A stretch of DNA of 49,780 nucleotides, taken from positions 1 to 49,780 of the forward strand of contig JAVCDK010000038.1 in NCBI GenBank assembly GCA_030765865.1. The letters run 5' to 3'. Origin of the DNA: Candidatus Celaenobacter antarcticus (GTDB taxonomy: Bacteria > Cloacimonadota > Cloacimonadia > JGIOTU-2). Positions 32,953-42,394 of the stretch are shown piece after piece. Each line of letters starts with the position of its first letter. Position 1 is the stretch's first letter. The notes beneath the pieces were generated by a model. That model saw nothing but the letters and a program-made list of their open reading frames with translations. It did not search any database and had not been told where the DNA came from. Made by a program: the position numbers and the translations under genes.

Positions 32953-33459
32953 ATGAAAAGATTATTTGTAGATATACCTAAGCTTCTAAAAGAAGAAAGT
33001 CTCGAATGCATTGATTGTGAATATCTGTATCACGAAGGGGCTAATCGCGGTGTATTTTCTATTGTAGAAATCGCAGAATTCGGTGCTTATTGCCGCCAGT
33101 GCAAGGAATCTTTCTGCATCGAAGCGTGCCCCAATGACGCACTTGAGCATAGCAAGACCAACATGATATTGCGTCATAATATGCGCTGCGTTGGTTGTAA
33201 AAGCTGTATACTTGCATGCCCTTTTGGTACGATCTTTCCAGAGGTTATTAACTATATTTCTCAAAAATGTGATTTCTGTTTAAATCAATTGGAAATTGAT
33301 CCAAACTATGTTCCGCTTTGTGTAAAAACTGCACCAAATGAGACTTTGAAAATGGTCGATATAGATAAAGATGATCCTGAAAATAATATTTATCTTGTCG
33401 GCAGCAGAATGGCAGTAAAGACACATCATTGGCGCAACAAAGTCGGGAAAAATAAATAG
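32953..33459 (+). CDS. HycB/CooF-like polyferredoxin (complex B)
   Basis: A 168-residue cytoplasmic ferredoxin. Two complete sites are visible, C47/50/55/59 and C79/82/85/89, plus further cysteines C19, C22, C106, C109 and C123 that could ligate additional clusters, as in CooF/HydN/HycB proteins. It is the first gene of the hydrogenase operon and its likely electron donor or acceptor. GAAGGA lies upstream of the ATG. Base composition (45% G+C in a 60-base sample) differs sharply from the preceding CBS gene (30%). Confidence 0.88.
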   Translation: MKRLFVDIPKLLKEESLECIDCEYLYHEGANRGVFSIVEIAEFGAYCRQCKESFCIEACPNDALEHSKTNMILRHNMRCVGCKSCILACPFGTIFPEVINYISQKCDFCLNQLEIDPNYVPLCVKTAPNETLKMVDIDKDDPENNIYLVGSRMAVKTHHWRNKVGKNK

Positions 33460-33487
33460 TGTAGGATGGCAAGGTTCAGGAGATAAT

Positions 33488-34417
33488 ATGCTAAAATATT
33501 TGTTCTATTTGCTCGTGTTCCCGGGTTTTCTGTTTGCATCTGTATTCGGTCTTATCGTAGGATGGATAGAGAGAAAGGTCAGCGCACGAGTACAATTCCG
33601 TGTTGGTCCTCCATTTTTTCAGAATTTTTATGATGTATTCAAGCTGTGGGGAAAAGAGATCATTCTTATAAGGAGTACACCCTATTTCATATTTGTCATT
33701 GCACCGATCATTGCCTTTGCAACAGTAGTTATGACCTCTACGATCGTGGGTGTGGCTTTTTTCTACCGAGTCGGCATCGGGGGAGATCTGATTTTCATAG
33801 TATATCTCATGGTCATATACTCCGTCGCGCTGATACTTGGAGCATCCTCGACCGGTAATGTATATTGCAGCATCGGCGCCGGAAGAGAAATGAAAATGCT
33901 CATTGCCGACGAACTGGCTTTCATACTGGTTATTTTTGTCCCGATCATTCGGGCAGGATATAAGATCGATCTTACACAAATTTTGGCATATCAAAGCGAC
34001 AATGGCATGATCGTTGGAACTGCATCAGGTATTATTGCATTCATTGTCGGGATACTCTGCCTTCAAGCGAAAATGGGTATGGTGCCCTTTGATATTGCGG
34101 AAGCAGAAACTGAAATTGTCGGAGGTCCGCTCATGGAGTATTCCGGTCCATTGCTTGCATTCTGGAAACTGGCGCATTATATGATGTATGTTTTTCTGCC
34201 AATGCTACTTGTGATCCTTTTCTGTGGCGGCATGAGCTTTGCATCCTTTGGCACGATCATGGCAGGGATAGGAAAGTATCTACTTATTGTTGTGCTTATG
34301 ATACTGATAAGAAATACAAATCCCCGTGTGCGTATTGATTCTGCAATTAATTTCTTCTGGAAATGGGCAAGCCCCCTTGCTCTTATCGCCGTAATTCTGG
34401 CAATCATAGGAGTGTAA
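33488..34417 (+). CDS. [NiFe] hydrogenase membrane anchor, NuoH/EchB-like (complex B)
   Basis: A 309-residue protein with about eight helices. GWIERKVSARVQFRVGPP and MGMVPFDIAEAETEIVGGP are the conserved cytoplasmic loops of NuoH/EchB/MbhM. It anchors the hydrogenase arm and probably forms the entrance of the ion path. AGGAGA precedes the ATG, and the small-subunit gene follows after 3 bases. Confidence 0.94.
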   Translation: MLKYLFYLLVFPGFLFASVFGLIVGWIERKVSARVQFRVGPPFFQNFYDVFKLWGKEIILIRSTPYFIFVIAPIIAFATVVMTSTIVGVAFFYRVGIGGDLIFIVYLMVIYSVALILGASSTGNVYCSIGAGREMKMLIADELAFILVIFVPIIRAGYKIDLTQILAYQSDNGMIVGTASGIIAFIVGILCLQAKMGMVPFDIAEAETEIVGGPLMEYSGPLLAFWKLAHYMMYVFLPMLLVILFCGGMSFASFGTIMAGIGKYLLIVVLMILIRNTNPRVRIDSAINFFWKWASPLALIAVILAIIGV

Positions 34418-34420
34418 ATT

Positions 34421-34840
34421 ATGGCTTTTTATAATAAAATTATTAAGAAATCAATCTGGGTTTTCCATGTAAGTGCAAGCCCTTGTAACAACTGCGATAT
34501 AGAAATTCTCGATCTGATCACACCCGGATATGATGTGGAGCGCTTCGGTATCAAACTGGTCGGCTCAGTCCGGCATGCTGATGTACTTCTTGTGACTGGC
34601 ATAGTATCTTATAAAGTTGCACCCCGTATCAAACAGTTGTACGAACAAGCTGCCAAACCTATTTTTGTAATCGGTATCGGGACGTGCACAGCAGGTGGCG
34701 CAACCTTCAAAACAAGTTATAATAAAGCAGGAGTCCCACTTGATAAAGTTATTCCTGTAAATGCCTATGTGACGGGATGCCCTCCCAAACCAGAAGCTAT
34801 GATCGACGGCGTATTAAAATTGTTAGGAACATTAAAATGA
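34421..34840 (+). CDS. [NiFe] hydrogenase small subunit, EchC/MbhJ-like (complex B)
   Basis: A 139-residue subunit carrying the proximal 4Fe-4S cluster, with ligands C22 and C25 (SPCNNCDIE), C89 (GTCTAGG) and C120 (TGCPPKPE). Its short length is typical for group 4 enzymes, which have a single cluster here. Stop and next start overlap (ATGA). Confidence 0.94.
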   Translation: MAFYNKIIKKSIWVFHVSASPCNNCDIEILDLITPGYDVERFGIKLVGSVRHADVLLVTGIVSYKVAPRIKQLYEQAAKPIFVIGIGTCTAGGATFKTSYNKAGVPLDKVIPVNAYVTGCPPKPEAMIDGVLKLLGTLK

Positions 34841-35286
34841 GCGATAAAGGCACAGAATTTTTTGAAAAATTTCAAGATAAAATAACGAGAGTTATTAAGA
34901 AGCCAAGAAGAAATTATTTCAATGTAAAGAACGAGGACATTTGGGAGATTGCAGATTATCTCTTCAATACAATGGGCTGCCGCCTCTCTGTCTGCACTGC
35001 TACTGAGGTGTATGACGGGCTCGAAGTTCTTTACCATTTCTCTGATGATACAACTGGAATTTATTATAATCCACGTGTGAAAACCAGTCTTGAAAATCCT
35101 GAAATAAATTCAATAACACCACTGATCGAAGGTGCAAACTGGATCGAAAGAGAAATGTACGATCTTTTTGGTATTAAGTTCAAAGGACATCCCGATTTGA
35201 AAAAATTGCTGACCATCAACAATCCGCATTTTAGTGAGGATGACCATCCAATGCGTTTTAATCGCAACAGAACAAAAGAGAAGTAA
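34837..35286 (+). CDS. [NiFe] hydrogenase NuoC/EchD-like subunit (complex B)
   Basis: A 149-residue homologue of the 30-kDa complex I subunit, with the signature GANWIEREMYDLFGIKFKGH. The start at 34837 overlaps the previous stop; a longer frame back to 34777 lies within the small-subunit gene and was rejected. It assembles between the small and large subunits. Confidence 0.9.
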   Translation: MSDKGTEFFEKFQDKITRVIKKPRRNYFNVKNEDIWEIADYLFNTMGCRLSVCTATEVYDGLEVLYHFSDDTTGIYYNPRVKTSLENPEINSITPLIEGANWIEREMYDLFGIKFKGHPDLKKLLTINNPHFSEDDHPMRFNRNRTKEK

Positions 35287-35310
35287 CAGGTTTATGCAGA
35301 GGAGCATGTA

Positions 35311-36528
35311 ATGAGTAAATGCAGAATTCCTTTAGGTCCTTTTCATCCTTTGTTGGAAGAAGCGGAATTCTTTGATATAAAAGTCGAAGGTGAAAAAGTC
35401 GTTGATATTGAGATGGAAACCGGTTGGATGCATAGAGGTCATGAGAAAATCTCGGAAACCAAGTCATATACGCAGTCAATCTTCTTGGTGGAGCGTATTT
35501 GCGGGATTTGTTCGACTTCGCATCCCTTTGCCGCAACCCATGCGATGGAAGATATAGATAATGTAGAAATACCTGAACGGGCACAATATATACGAATTTT
35601 TATCGGAGAGATGGAAAGAATTCACAGCCATCTTCTCTGGCTCGGTCTTGCGGGACATTTTATAGGATATGACACTCTCTGGATGTGGGCATGGAGATAC
35701 CGCGAACCGGTTCTTCAAATTTTTGAAAAGGTATCGGGCAACAGAAATCATTATGCAATGTTCCGTGTCGGTGGAGTAAGCAGAGATTTCGATAATGCAT
35801 TAATCCCCGAAATTCATCCTACACTCGATATGATTGAAAAGAAAATGCTCATGATCGCCGGTGCCGCTAAAGATGATCCTGTTTTGCGTTCACGCCTTAA
35901 AGGAGTTGGTGTCCTGACAAAAGAAGATGCAATAAATTACTGCGCAACTGGTCCTACTGCCCGTGCATCCGGTGTGGATATTGATGTGCGACGTGATGAC
36001 GGTCTGGAGTATGATCTAATAAATCTTGATGTTATAGTATTGCCTAATGGCGATGTATATGATAAGCTTGTTTTACGTGTACTGGAAATTATTGAATCGG
36101 TAAAAATTGCACGGCAATGTCTTGATGCATTCCCGAAAGTTGGAGGAGAATATCTTAATAAGGTAAAACACATTTCTCCTGGTGAAGGAATAGGACGTTA
36201 TGAAGCTCCTCGCGGTGAAGTGTTTCATTATATTCGCAGTGATGGTTCGAACCGTCCTCTTCGTCATAAAGTGCGTGCTCCCAGTTTTTCAAACATCCCA
36301 ACTTACAAAGCATCCTGTGTAGGCATTCCACTTGCTGACGCACTTATCACTCTTGCTGCTGTCGATCCTTGCTATTGCTGTACAGAGCGCAGTATTCGTG
36401 TTGTCGATAAAAATAACAAAAAATTAGAACATAATCTATTAACCATGTCTCGTGAGAAAACTGCACATATTAAGAAAGTAGTTGCCGGCAGCGAGAAAAC
36501 ACCCATCGATAGAATTTTTGAAGATTAG
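35311..36528 (+). CDS. Group 4 [NiFe] hydrogenase large subunit (complex B)
   Basis: A 405-residue catalytic subunit. All four nickel-iron ligands are present: C64 and C67 in ERICGIC, and C354 and C357 in DPCYCC. A TER follows directly and then about 45 more residues, which would be the C-terminal extension removed by a maturation protease. This identifies complex B as an active H2-evolving or H2-oxidising enzyme of the energy-converting group 4, close to the Mrp-linked Mbh type. GAGGAG precedes the ATG. Confidence 0.96.
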   Translation: MSKCRIPLGPFHPLLEEAEFFDIKVEGEKVVDIEMETGWMHRGHEKISETKSYTQSIFLVERICGICSTSHPFAATHAMEDIDNVEIPERAQYIRIFIGEMERIHSHLLWLGLAGHFIGYDTLWMWAWRYREPVLQIFEKVSGNRNHYAMFRVGGVSRDFDNALIPEIHPTLDMIEKKMLMIAGAAKDDPVLRSRLKGVGVLTKEDAINYCATGPTARASGVDIDVRRDDGLEYDLINLDVIVLPNGDVYDKLVLRVLEIIESVKIARQCLDAFPKVGGEYLNKVKHISPGEGIGRYEAPRGEVFHYIRSDGSNRPLRHKVRAPSFSNIPTYKASCVGIPLADALITLAAVDPCYCCTERSIRVVDKNNKKLEHNLLTMSREKTAHIKKVVAGSEKTPIDRIFED

Positions 36529-36553
36529 GATTTCAAGAAGAAAGGGTACATAA

Positions 36554-38368
36554 ATGTGGAATAATTATCTATTTTTGCTTGTCGTTATCCCGATAATTGC
36601 AACCATTATTAATCTTTTTGTACCAAAGATTATAAAGAAGCTTATCACTCTTGCAGCTGTGATATGGTCGCTCGTGCTGAGCATCAAAGTGTTCAGCGCA
36701 ACTACATTGAGCTTTTCCTTATTTGGCTCAACGATTTTCCAGACTGATACATTATCAAAGTTCATTTTGCTTTTTATAAACATTTTGAGCACGATCATAT
36801 TGATTTACTGTCTTAAAAATGTAAAAAAGGAATATGAAGGAAATTTCTTCTTACTTTTCGCACTGACTGTCAGTTTCTGCAATGGCGTTGCCCTGAGTTC
36901 CAATATGATCGCTTTCCTTATTTTCTGGGGACTTTCCGGTTTGCTTGTGTATCTATTCGGTATTTTGAATGCTCCGAGAAGTGCAGAAAGTTCACGAAAA
37001 GCATTTATCGTCCTTGGAACATCAGACGTGCTTCTTCTTTTTGGTTTGGCTGTCATGTATGTTATGACGCAGAATAGCAATTTATACTTAACGAAAATTG
37101 CATTATCAAATGTTTTAACTTATATTGCATTTTTCTGTTTATTACTTGCCTCATTTGCAAAGGCAGGGGCATTTCCTATGCATACATGGGTGCCCGATTT
37201 TGCCAAGGATGCACCTATCGAAAGTGTCGCACTTCTTCCTGCTGCTTTAGACAAACTTTTAGGTATATATCTTCTTGCACGTATAATGAATTCTTTATTC
37301 GTTTATCCATTTGTGATAAGGGCAATTGTTATGATACTTGGTGCGTTGACCATTATCATTGCCGTTATGATGGCTTTAGTTCAACATAACGGACGGAAAC
37401 TTCTTGGATATCACGCAGTGAGCCAGGTCGGTTACATGGTACTCGGTCTTGGAACAGGCAATCCGATCGGCATAATTGGTGGTTTGTTTCACATGGTAAA
37501 CCATGCAATATATAAATCAAGCTTATTTCTATCATTCGGCTCAGTTGAAAAGAGAACCGGCACTCCCGAACTCGATAAATTAGGGGGGCTTGCAAAGAAA
37601 ATGCCACTCACTTTTGTCGCCGCACTGATTGGGGCACTATCAATTTCTGGCGTTCCGCCATTTAACGGATTCTTTTCAAAATGGATGGTTTACCAGGGAG
37701 TTCTTATTACAGCTTCTCAACAGGGCAAAATATGGCAGATCGTGATGAATGTGTGCTTTGTTCTTGCCATATTCGGAAGTGCATTAACACTTGCAAGTTT
37801 TATTAAATTTCTCCACTCTACCTTCCTTGGCAAATTGCCGAAAAAATATGAAGGCGTGAAGGAGATCAGCTTCAATAACTGGTTTGCAAATCTTTTACTA
37901 GGAGCTCTTTGTCTGATCTTCGGTGTGTTTGTTTTTGCAATTCCTGTAAAATTATTCTTGCTGCCAATAATTGGCGCGGGTACTATTAAAACATTGCTTC
38001 TTGGATTTTACAGTTCAAAGATTATACTTTACTTCTTTGCAGCATCCATACTGCTCGGTCTTATCATCTATATTGTATTTAAGAAGATCAGATTCGATGA
38101 TGAATATGTCGGCACCTATCCTACAACCGACGAGCACAGGGCTACAGGTGTAGAGTTCTACAATGAAGTCTCTTCGATGAAACCATTCGATAAGATCTTC
38201 GAGTGGGCAAATAAGAAATATTTTGATATATATAAATGGGGAACGATGTTTTCCCTATGGCTTGGTGGCGTGTTCCATAAGCTGCATTCGGGTTTATTAC
38301 ACACTTATGCGATTTGGACGCTTGCGGGTTTAGTTGTTGTCACCATAATTTTGTTAAGTGCAATTTAG
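36554..38368 (+). CDS. NuoL/EchA/MbhH-like antiporter subunit (complex B)
   Basis: A 604-residue polytopic protein with KAGAFPMHTWVPDFAKDAPI and MALVQHNGRKLLGYHAVSQV, the two channel-helix signatures of the family. About 14 helices are followed by a C-terminal hydrophilic stretch and one last helix. It is one of two antiporter-like subunits of complex B. Confidence 0.92.
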   Translation: MWNNYLFLLVVIPIIATIINLFVPKIIKKLITLAAVIWSLVLSIKVFSATTLSFSLFGSTIFQTDTLSKFILLFINILSTIILIYCLKNVKKEYEGNFFLLFALTVSFCNGVALSSNMIAFLIFWGLSGLLVYLFGILNAPRSAESSRKAFIVLGTSDVLLLFGLAVMYVMTQNSNLYLTKIALSNVLTYIAFFCLLLASFAKAGAFPMHTWVPDFAKDAPIESVALLPAALDKLLGIYLLARIMNSLFVYPFVIRAIVMILGALTIIIAVMMALVQHNGRKLLGYHAVSQVGYMVLGLGTGNPIGIIGGLFHMVNHAIYKSSLFLSFGSVEKRTGTPELDKLGGLAKKMPLTFVAALIGALSISGVPPFNGFFSKWMVYQGVLITASQQGKIWQIVMNVCFVLAIFGSALTLASFIKFLHSTFLGKLPKKYEGVKEISFNNWFANLLLGALCLIFGVFVFAIPVKLFLLPIIGAGTIKTLLLGFYSSKIILYFFAASILLGLIIYIVFKKIRFDDEYVGTYPTTDEHRATGVEFYNEVSSMKPFDKIFEWANKKYFDIYKWGTMFSLWLGGVFHKLHSGLLHTYAIWTLAGLVVVTIILLSAI

Positions 38369-38384
38369 TTTTAAGGAGGCTTAA

Positions 38385-38924
38385 GTGCCAGTTGATGTTT
38401 GGTTGTACTTTATTTTAGGATTCATGATAGTCGGTTCGATTGCATGTCTGGAGATAAAGAATATACTTTCTTCGATCATTACCATTGGGGTGGTTGGATT
38501 GGGTTTGTCCTTAGCGTTCCTCTTCTTAGGAGCTCCGGACCTTGCTCTTGTTCAGTTCGTGTTTGAAATTCTCTGCATGATCATATTGATCCGTGCATTT
38601 GCAAAACGTTCTATCGAAGTTCGTGCGCTTCGTAGAGATGTGCCGGAAACAATTATTGCAATTGTTATACTTGCAAGCATTTTTGTGCTGAGCATCTTTG
38701 CATTCAAGGATCTGCCCTCATTCGGCAAACCGATCGTACGCGTTGCAGAGCGTTATCTTACACAAGCAGGAGTGGAAACCGGTTCTCAAAATATCGTCAC
38801 CTCCGTTATTCTAAACTATAGAATATATGACACATTAGGTGAGGTTACAGTACTCTTTACCGCAATTTTAGGTGCACTCACTGTATTACGTAAAACAGGG
38901 AGGAAAAAAAGACATGCAGAATAA
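38385..38924 (+). CDS. MbhD-MbhE fused antiporter subunit (complex B)
   Basis: A 179-residue protein combining an N-terminal DUF4040/MbhD domain (FLFLGAPDLALVQFVFEILC) with an MbhE-like C-terminus (ERYLTQAGVETGSQNIVTSV, then NYRIYDTLGEVTVLF). The start is GTG with a strong AAGGAGG. In complex A the same two domains are encoded separately and MbhE is joined to MnhB instead. It overlaps the mnhB gene by 11 bases. Confidence 0.9.
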   Translation: MPVDVWLYFILGFMIVGSIACLEIKNILSSIITIGVVGLGLSLAFLFLGAPDLALVQFVFEILCMIILIRAFAKRSIEVRALRRDVPETIIAIVILASIFVLSIFAFKDLPSFGKPIVRVAERYLTQAGVETGSQNIVTSVILNYRIYDTLGEVTVLFTAILGALTVLRKTGRKKRHAE

Positions 38925-39363
38925 TTTTCCCAATGAAGGTATGTCCGTAATTGTCAAAACAATTACCCGTTTTACTGTGTGGCTGATTTTCCTATATGGT
39001 CTTTATATTGTTATTCATGGTCATCTTTCCCCAGGTGGTGGTTTTGCGGGCGGTGTGATCATTGCACTTTCTTATGTTCACTTGACTCTTGCATATGGTA
39101 AGAATTTTGTGTTAGCCCGAGTAGATAAGTTTGCAATGCACAATTTGGAAGCTCTTGCAGGGATCCTCATCGTGCTCACAGGTATTATCGGCTTATATGT
39201 GACAGGACATTTCCTCGCAAATTTTATGGGAATCGGCGAACTATATACACTTATCAGTGCCGGCTACATCCCTATGCTGAATATCTTTATTTGTGTGAAG
39301 GTCGGCATGGGATTGTATCTCGTGTTCTACTATTTAGCCAGTTTTAAAACGCAGGAAGGATAA
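38914..39363 (+). CDS. mnhB: Mrp-type antiporter subunit B (complex B)
   Basis: A 149-residue four-helix protein with the MnhB signature IVIHGHLSPGGGFAGGVIIA. The start at 38914 has GGGAGG upstream and overlaps the end of the previous gene; a longer frame to 38872 was rejected. Confidence 0.92.
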   Translation: MQNNFPNEGMSVIVKTITRFTVWLIFLYGLYIVIHGHLSPGGGFAGGVIIALSYVHLTLAYGKNFVLARVDKFAMHNLEALAGILIVLTGIIGLYVTGHFLANFMGIGELYTLISAGYIPMLNIFICVKVGMGLYLVFYYLASFKTQEG

Positions 39364-39366
39364 AAT

Positions 39367-39702
39367 ATGATATTATATATAATGTGCTTTTTCCTCTTTT
39401 TGGTCGGTGTGTATGGTACGATCACCAAAAGAGATCTGATTAAGATAATACTTGGAATTGGTATCATGGGTTATTCCGTAAATCTATTCCTCGTGCTGCT
39501 TGCATATCGTACTGGAGCTCTTGCACCGATACTTAAAAAAGGATTCAATGTGACAATGGTTGATCCTATTCCTCAGGCAATGGTGCTTACATCCATCGTT
39601 ATCGAACTTGGAATCACGGCACTCATGGCTGCACTTGCGATCAGGATCTATCAAAAATATGACACCTTTGATATTACGAAGATCAGGAGACTACAAGGAT
39701 GA
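39367..39702 (+). CDS. mnhC: Mrp-type antiporter subunit C, NuoK-like (complex B)
   Basis: A 111-residue three-helix NuoK homologue with LGIGIMGYSVNLFLVLLAY and DPIPQAMVLTSIVIELGI. It lies 3 bases after mnhB and overlaps mnhD by 4 bases. Confidence 0.93.
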   Translation: MILYIMCFFLFLVGVYGTITKRDLIKIILGIGIMGYSVNLFLVLLAYRTGALAPILKKGFNVTMVDPIPQAMVLTSIVIELGITALMAALAIRIYQKYDTFDITKIRRLQG

Positions 39703-41204
39703 TATTATCACAGTTTATTTTCGTCCCCTTACTCGCCGCATTTCTCATTGTTCTCATTGCCCGTAAAAAAGAAAATATCGCTGCTGTTATTGCCCTTGCT
39801 GCCTGTGCGTGGATTTTGATCGTTTCGTTCATTGCGTTCTTTAAGCTCCCTGCCCACGGAGGTATGATCCTAAACAATACTAGTGGATGGAGAATGCCCT
39901 ATACGATCAGTTTGATCTTGGATAATCTTTCTTCATTTATGCTGATAGTGGTGAACCTTGTTTCCTTTCTCTCTGCATTCTATGCGATGCAGTACATAAA
40001 TCATTTCACAGGTAAATGGAATTTCTTCGCACTCTTTATGCTGATGGTGACCGGAATGAATGGAGTGATACTTACAGGCGACTTCTTCAACTTGTATGTT
40101 TTCATGGAGATATCACTCATTTCTGCCTATGCTCTTGTTGCCTTTGGTACGGAATCCGAAGAACTGGAGGCAGCATTCAAATATGCCTTGATGGGTGCGA
40201 TCACTTCCACAATGATATTGTTCGGTATTGGAATTCTTTACAGTTATACTTCCACACTTACAATGGCAGATGTAGGTCTTCATCTGAGAAGTGCAGGAAC
40301 CCCCAAAATGATTTTTCTTGTTTATGGTTTATTTATTGCAGGTTTTGGATTGAAAACAGCACTCGTTCCTTTCCATGCATGGCTTCCAGATGCGCATCCA
40401 TCAGCTCCCGCACCGATCTCAGCAATGCTTTCCGGTGTACTTATCAAAACGCTTGGCGTATATGCTTTAGTAAGGATTTTCTTCAATGTATTCGGAGCTC
40501 CCACAGTTGTATTGCAGATACTTATGCTGCTTGGAACACTCTCGATTGTGATTGGGGGATTTCTTTCTGTCGTGCAATGGGATTTTAAACGGTTGCTGGG
40601 ATTTAGCAGTATCAGTCAGATAGGATATGTAGTGATTGGTTTTGCGCTTGGTACACCTCTCGGCATTCTTGGTGGTATTCTTCATCTTTTCTATCATTCG
40701 ATCTTCAAATCCCTTCTTTTCCTGAACAGCGGAGCTATCGAATATGCAACCGATACGCGGGATCTGCGGCAGTTGGGTGGGCTTTCGAAAGAAATGAAGG
40801 TAACTTCCGCAACAACAATGGTGGGTACTTTATCAATTGCAGGAATTCCACCTTTTAACGGTTTCTTCAGCAAGCTCATCATTATCATTGCTTGTATTTC
40901 AGCAGGGCAGATAGTTGTAGGTATTATTGCAGCACTGGTGAGTATTGTTACTCTCGCCTACTTCCTGAAAGTTCAAAAGCATGCATTCTTTGGCAAAAAG
41001 GGATCTGCAAAAGTGCTTGAGAAAGTTCCCTTTGCCATGAAAACCGCGATGATCATTTTAGCGGCACTTTGCCTTATCAGTTCCGCCATTATGATTCCTT
41101 CGATTCGAAAAAATTATCTAAATCCCATAGTGAATACCGTTATGGGAAGAACTTCATATATCGACAAAGTCGAGCCCTATTTTGATAAAGGGAGTGTTAA
41201 ATGA
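39699..41204 (+). CDS. mnhD: Mrp-type antiporter subunit D (complex B)
   Basis: A 501-residue channel subunit with about 14 helices. LVPFHAWLPDAHPSAPAPIS and LSVVQWDFKRLLGFSSISQI are the conserved signatures. The paralogue in complex A is at 24052. It overlaps neighbours by 4 bases on both sides. Confidence 0.94.
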   Translation: MILSQFIFVPLLAAFLIVLIARKKENIAAVIALAACAWILIVSFIAFFKLPAHGGMILNNTSGWRMPYTISLILDNLSSFMLIVVNLVSFLSAFYAMQYINHFTGKWNFFALFMLMVTGMNGVILTGDFFNLYVFMEISLISAYALVAFGTESEELEAAFKYALMGAITSTMILFGIGILYSYTSTLTMADVGLHLRSAGTPKMIFLVYGLFIAGFGLKTALVPFHAWLPDAHPSAPAPISAMLSGVLIKTLGVYALVRIFFNVFGAPTVVLQILMLLGTLSIVIGGFLSVVQWDFKRLLGFSSISQIGYVVIGFALGTPLGILGGILHLFYHSIFKSLLFLNSGAIEYATDTRDLRQLGGLSKEMKVTSATTMVGTLSIAGIPPFNGFFSKLIIIIACISAGQIVVGIIAALVSIVTLAYFLKVQKHAFFGKKGSAKVLEKVPFAMKTAMIILAALCLISSAIMIPSIRKNYLNPIVNTVMGRTSYIDKVEPYFDKGSVK

Positions 41205-41704
41205 AGACGGAAACAAAAAGCAGGATCGTTGTTTTTTTTCTATCCTTATTAGTGTGGATATTCATAACCATGGTTTTCAGTATTTCCTCCTTAATCGCAG
41301 GCATCATCATAGCGCTGATAACTACGATCTTTGCAGGCGAGATGCTGATCGTAACAGAAAGAAAATTTCGTCTTAAACGAGTATGGTACACAATTGAATA
41401 TTTTATTAAATTCATCTGGGAACTGATGAAAGCTAATTTACATGTTGCATATATTGTCATTCATCCTCTTCTTCCAATCAAACCCGGTATCATTAAAGTG
41501 AGAACAAAACTTAAAAGAGATTCTGCACTTACCATGCTTGCAAATTCAATAACCTTAACTCCCGGAACACTAACGGTAGATATTGATGTTGATAATCAGG
41601 TATTATATGTACACTGGATCTATGTGAAATTTACCGATATAGATCAAACCACAGAATATGTGGGTGGTCGCTTTGAAAAACTACTCGAGGAGATCTTTGA
41701 ATGA
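41201..41704 (+). CDS. mnhE: Mrp-type antiporter subunit E (complex B)
   Basis: A 167-residue protein with two N-terminal helices and the MnhE domain (ANLHVAYIVIHPLLPIKPGI, LANSITLTPGTLTVDI). Chained by 4-base overlaps to mnhD and mnhF. Confidence 0.93.
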   Translation: MKTETKSRIVVFFLSLLVWIFITMVFSISSLIAGIIIALITTIFAGEMLIVTERKFRLKRVWYTIEYFIKFIWELMKANLHVAYIVIHPLLPIKPGIIKVRTKLKRDSALTMLANSITLTPGTLTVDIDVDNQVLYVHWIYVKFTDIDQTTEYVGGRFEKLLEEIFE

Positions 41705-42042
41705 GAGTTTTTAGATGGTTTATAGGTTTACTTTTCATTGCAGCATTCTTTGTGATAAATTTTGTTGTATTTACTGAAATTCCCTTCAACTATAAGTTGA
41801 TCAATGTGCTCCTTTTCTGCTCGCTTTTCATACTTATACGAGTAGTGAAAGGACCTTCAGTTGCAGATCGTATTGTAGCTATTGATATTCTTGGTATTTT
41901 GATCATAGGAATATGTGCAATCCTTGCGATTGCATTGCAACGCTCATATTTCATAGATATTGGTATTGCCTGGGGTCTTCAAAGTTTCATTGGAGCTTTG
42001 GCGCTTGCCAAATTCTTGGAAGGGAGGTCGCTTGATGCCTGA
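41701..42042 (+). CDS. mnhF: Mrp-type antiporter subunit F (complex B)
   Basis: A 113-residue protein with the MnhF core (RVVKGPSVADRIVAIDILGI). It has an extra N-terminal helix of about 28 residues compared with the 85-residue complex A version. Overlaps mnhE by 4 and mnhG by 8 bases. Confidence 0.9.
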   Translation: MRVFRWFIGLLFIAAFFVINFVVFTEIPFNYKLINVLLFCSLFILIRVVKGPSVADRIVAIDILGILIIGICAILAIALQRSYFIDIGIAWGLQSFIGALALAKFLEGRSLDA

Positions 42043-42394
42043 TCTAGCAATTAATCAAATTATCGGATATGTTATCATTTGCATTGGCGTTATTTTTGAC
42101 CTTTTTGGTGTGCTCGGACTTGTGCGCCTTCCTGATGTATATAATCGTCTCCAGGCTGCCACAAAAAGTGTGACTTTTGGCTCTGCGGGAATCCTGTTCG
42201 GCGTGTTTGTTTACTCCGGTTTTACTGCAATGGGTTTCAAGGCAATTCTCTGCGCAGTATTCATACTTTTAACCTCTCCTGTTTCTGCACATGCGGTTGC
42301 AAGAGCAGCACACAAAGCAGGAATCAAATTGACTGACAAGACAATCATTGATCTGTATCGCCAAGACAAAGAAAAGAGTGAGGAACAGAAATGA
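42035..42394 (+). CDS. mnhG: Mrp-type antiporter subunit G (complex B)
   Basis: A 119-residue three-helix protein with FGVLGLVRLPDVYNRLQAAT and SPVSAHAVARAAHKAG. ATG at 42035 is preceded by GGGAGG, which decides against the longer frame from 41960. It overlaps the ferredoxin gene by 4 bases. Confidence 0.92.
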   Translation: MPDLAINQIIGYVIICIGVIFDLFGVLGLVRLPDVYNRLQAATKSVTFGSAGILFGVFVYSGFTAMGFKAILCAVFILLTSPVSAHAVARAAHKAGIKLTDKTIIDLYRQDKEKSEEQK

